A stretch of 19,376 nucleotides of DNA from Phoronis ovalis (lineage: Eukaryota; Phoronida; Phoronidae): positions 1 to 19,376 of the forward strand of contig JAOXYB010015831.1 of the NCBI GenBank assembly GCA_028565635.1. Direction: 5' to 3'. A model generated the notes under the pieces. The model was not told the DNA's origin and did not search any database. It was given only the letters and a program-made list of their open reading frames with translations. The translations under genes and the position numbers were made by a program. Shown here in pieces: positions 17,655 to 19,376 of this stretch; the stretch's first letter is position 1, and the number at the start of each line of letters is the position of its first letter.

Positions 17655-18096
17655 CACAAATCCCGGTGGGGGGGGGGGGGGTACTCGAGTTACTTTTTGG
17701 TGGGGGTGTACACCAGAGTTGAAAATTTTGGATTTGGATTGTATACTTTTTACTGTATTTTTTTTTATTGCTACCGTAACGATATTCAAAAATTTGGATT
17801 GCTACGCTTACTGCAAATAATTTGGATTAATTTTAGGTTTGTATCCATAATTCCATAAATAAATTTTGGAATTTTGGTTTGTATCAGTCAGTTTGTGTAA
17901 AAATGGATTGCTATGCTCAAATATTTTAAAATTTTGGATTGCTACGGTAACCCTAATATTTCACAAAATTTGGATTGCTACCCTAAAATTTCCACAAATT
18001 TGGATTGGGTTTGCTACCACAAGCTAAAATTTTGGATTGGGTTCCGCGGCACATCCCCGTAGTCAAAAAAGCTTGAGTACCCCCCGGGCACAAATC
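17655..18096 (-). mobile_element. Non-autonomous DNA transposon, AATCCAAA-repeat family, copy 2
   Basis: The element spans 17663-18088 with CACAAATC as an 8-bp direct repeat on both sides (17655-17662, 18089-18096). It is the reverse complement of the copy at 1807-2134: the same G/C-run ends next to GTACTC, the same ACTACGGGGATGTGCCGCGG segment, the same CACACCCCCACC-type segment (here ACACCCCCACC), and the same spaced AATCCAAA units. It is about 100 bp longer owing to extra internal repeats (about 17830-17940). Confidence 0.87.
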
Positions 18097-18319
18097 AGAA
18101 CCAGAATCTGCAGGAATAGGCTTAGGAGGGACACGGATAAGCAAATGGCCAAGAATTAGAGGCCGGACATGAATTTGAGTATTACATTATTATAATTATA
18201 TAAAACTATAATTAATATATTAATTATGATATTATTTGAAAACTATCAATGAACTGGGCTTTACAAGATATTTATCAATTAAATCATGTGTCTGGACATC
18301 TTCTTATCTTAATTTATAC
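18097..18319. other. Short unassigned spacer
   Basis: Nothing recognisable lies here apart from A+T-rich sequence (TAATTATA-type runs at 18185-18235). Confidence 0.4.
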
Positions 18320-18708
18320 TACAGTAGGATAATGGCCCAGATAGTGTTAAAATCAGTAGGGCTGTATATAGTCTGGCAAAAACACGCAGTGTGTGTCAAA
18401 AATTTCACATGGCAATATCTCGAACCAAAATACCGCCGTGTTTGTCTATGATACTCCTTCTTGTACTATATCTGCCACTTGAAGTTCAACTGCTTGAAGC
18501 TTGATTAATACTCTCAGGTGACTTTTTGCATACAATTACTGAATTATATGGAAATTTCGCGTTGGTGCTGATGAGCGGTAATGGACTTGTATGCTAAAAG
18601 TCACCTTGGCTTGAGGAGTACTAATTAATAATCAAGCTTCACAAGTGTTTTTGCAAGAGACTAAACTTCTGCTGATTTTAACACTATCTGGGCCATGACC
18701 CTACCGTA
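18320..18708. mobile_element. Tc1/mariner-type foldback MITE
   Basis: The insert 18322-18706 is flanked by TA on each side (18320-18321, 18707-18708) and starts CAGTAGG, with the other end CCTACCG. Within the arms, 25 bp are perfect inverted copies (18332-18356 and 18672-18696, beginning ATGGCCCAGATAGTG). A second inverted pair lies inside (GAAGCTTGATTA with GTGACTTTT, near 18495-18530 and 18590-18640). TA duplication and a CAGT start fit Tc1/mariner by inference. No transposase is present. Confidence 0.78.
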
Positions 18709-19042
18709 ATAGGGCCGGTCATGAATGAATTAAGCCAGGCAGGACTGGTATAATTAAGATATTAAAAATTAAGATGTCCAGGCACATTCATGACTTTCAG
18801 TTTATCTTGAACTTACAGCCATGACTGAAATCTTGTTGAAACAAGCCAGAAAAATTACGAAACATAGAAACGAATTAGTGGAATTGTCAATAACGCAAAA
18901 TTTCACTATTTGCGAATAACATGGAGAAAAGAACAACCAAGTAAAAATGCCTGCAACACTTACCTACAATGGCTGATGGCGCATGTAAGCGTCACGAGCA
19001 TATAGCACATGTGTGTTACTATATTACAGAGATGCACGCAAA
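18709..19042. other. Right flank before minisatellite, no firm gene
   Basis: An ATGGCTGATGGCGCAT followed by GTAAGC at 18969-18984 looks like a start codon next to a donor, and the opposite strand shows a strong donor (TTGTAG|GTAAGT, near 18965). Neither is supported by a recognisable protein. Confidence 0.25.
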
Positions 19043-19376
19043 GTACGTGTAGTATGTGTAGTTTTAATAAGATGCGTAGTACGTTTAGTATGCGTAGTAT
19101 GCGTAGTATGCGTAGTTTTCATAGTATGCGTATTTTCGTAGTATTGCGTAGTTTCCGTAGTATGCGTAGTTTTCGTAGTATGCGTAGTTTCCGTAGTTTC
19201 CGTAGAATGCGTAGTATGCGTAGTTTGCGTAGTAAGCGTAGTTTCCGTAGTATGCGTAGTTTCCGTAGTTTCCGTAGTGTGCGTAGTTTCCGTAGTTTTC
19301 GTAGTTTCCGTAGTATGCGTAGTTTCCGTAGTTTCCGTAGTATGCGTAGTTTCCGTAGTATGCGTAGTTTCCGTAG
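19043..19376. repeat. 9-bp minisatellite (CGTAGTATG / CGTAGTTTC), running off the window
   Basis: About 37 tandem units of a 9-bp CGTAGTNTN motif run to the last base. Early units are degenerate with indels (TGTAG, TTTAG, CGTATTTTCG). Later units settle into two main types ending ATG or TTC, sometimes in a 27-bp pattern of one ATG unit followed by two TTC units. Two plus-strand frames and all minus-strand frames of the regular part lack stops simply because the unit is 9 bp. No start codon context or flanking exon makes it a gene. Confidence 0.9.

Noticed and set aside
17193-17789. Several overlapping open frames on both strands
   Set aside because: They lie across two repeat elements (17263-17541 and 17663-18088) and their translations only reflect repeated DNA units.

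Overview
This is nuclear DNA from an animal, most likely an invertebrate. It is A+T-rich, and the two recognisable genes are split by many GT-AG introns of about 0.25 to 1.9 kb. Both proteins belong to families well known in metazoans. No bacterial operon, rRNA, tRNA or CRISPR array was seen. The exact phylum cannot be read from the sequence.

Gene 1 (+ strand, 1339-12641) is a complete homologue of ANKH, the progressive ankylosis multi-pass membrane protein that controls export of ATP/pyrophosphate and citrate. I reconstructed 13 exons whose phases all fit, giving a 584-residue product; human ANKH is 492 residues. The most interesting feature is that exon 7 is present twice in tandem (7a 6666-6800, 7b 7046-7180). 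Both copies are 135 nt, phase 0, with intact splice sites and no stops, and 24 of 45 residues are identical. They look like mutually exclusive alternative exons that swap one membrane segment and the conserved RISRP-type motif. Intron 8 also holds a plausible alternative terminal exon that would truncate the protein. The last exon encodes a long hydrophilic tail with a short repeated motif, and a further copy of that motif lies in frame just after the stop codon.

Gene 2 (- strand, 13683 up to about 16005 or 16543) lies tail to tail with gene 1. It encodes a nitrobindin-like heme-binding beta-barrel, equivalent to the C-terminal domain of human THAP4. Four coding exons are clear; the exact 5' end is not settled, and no THAP zinc finger is visible in the window.

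The rest is introns and flanks filled with non-autonomous transposon-like elements. Several have perfect or near-perfect terminal inverted repeats and recognisable target-site duplications: 1807-2134 and 17663-18088 (same family, opposite orientation, 8-bp duplications), 6039-6480 (8 bp), 17263-17541 (8-9 bp, with a diverged relative at 244-480), 10631-10752 (9 bp), 2744-2878 (11 bp) and 18322-18706 (TA). Foldback elements without a clear duplication lie at 8237-8581, 2391-2650 and 4885-5039. The window ends inside a 9-bp minisatellite starting near 19043. The two genes have no evident shared pathway; their pairing is described only as positional.
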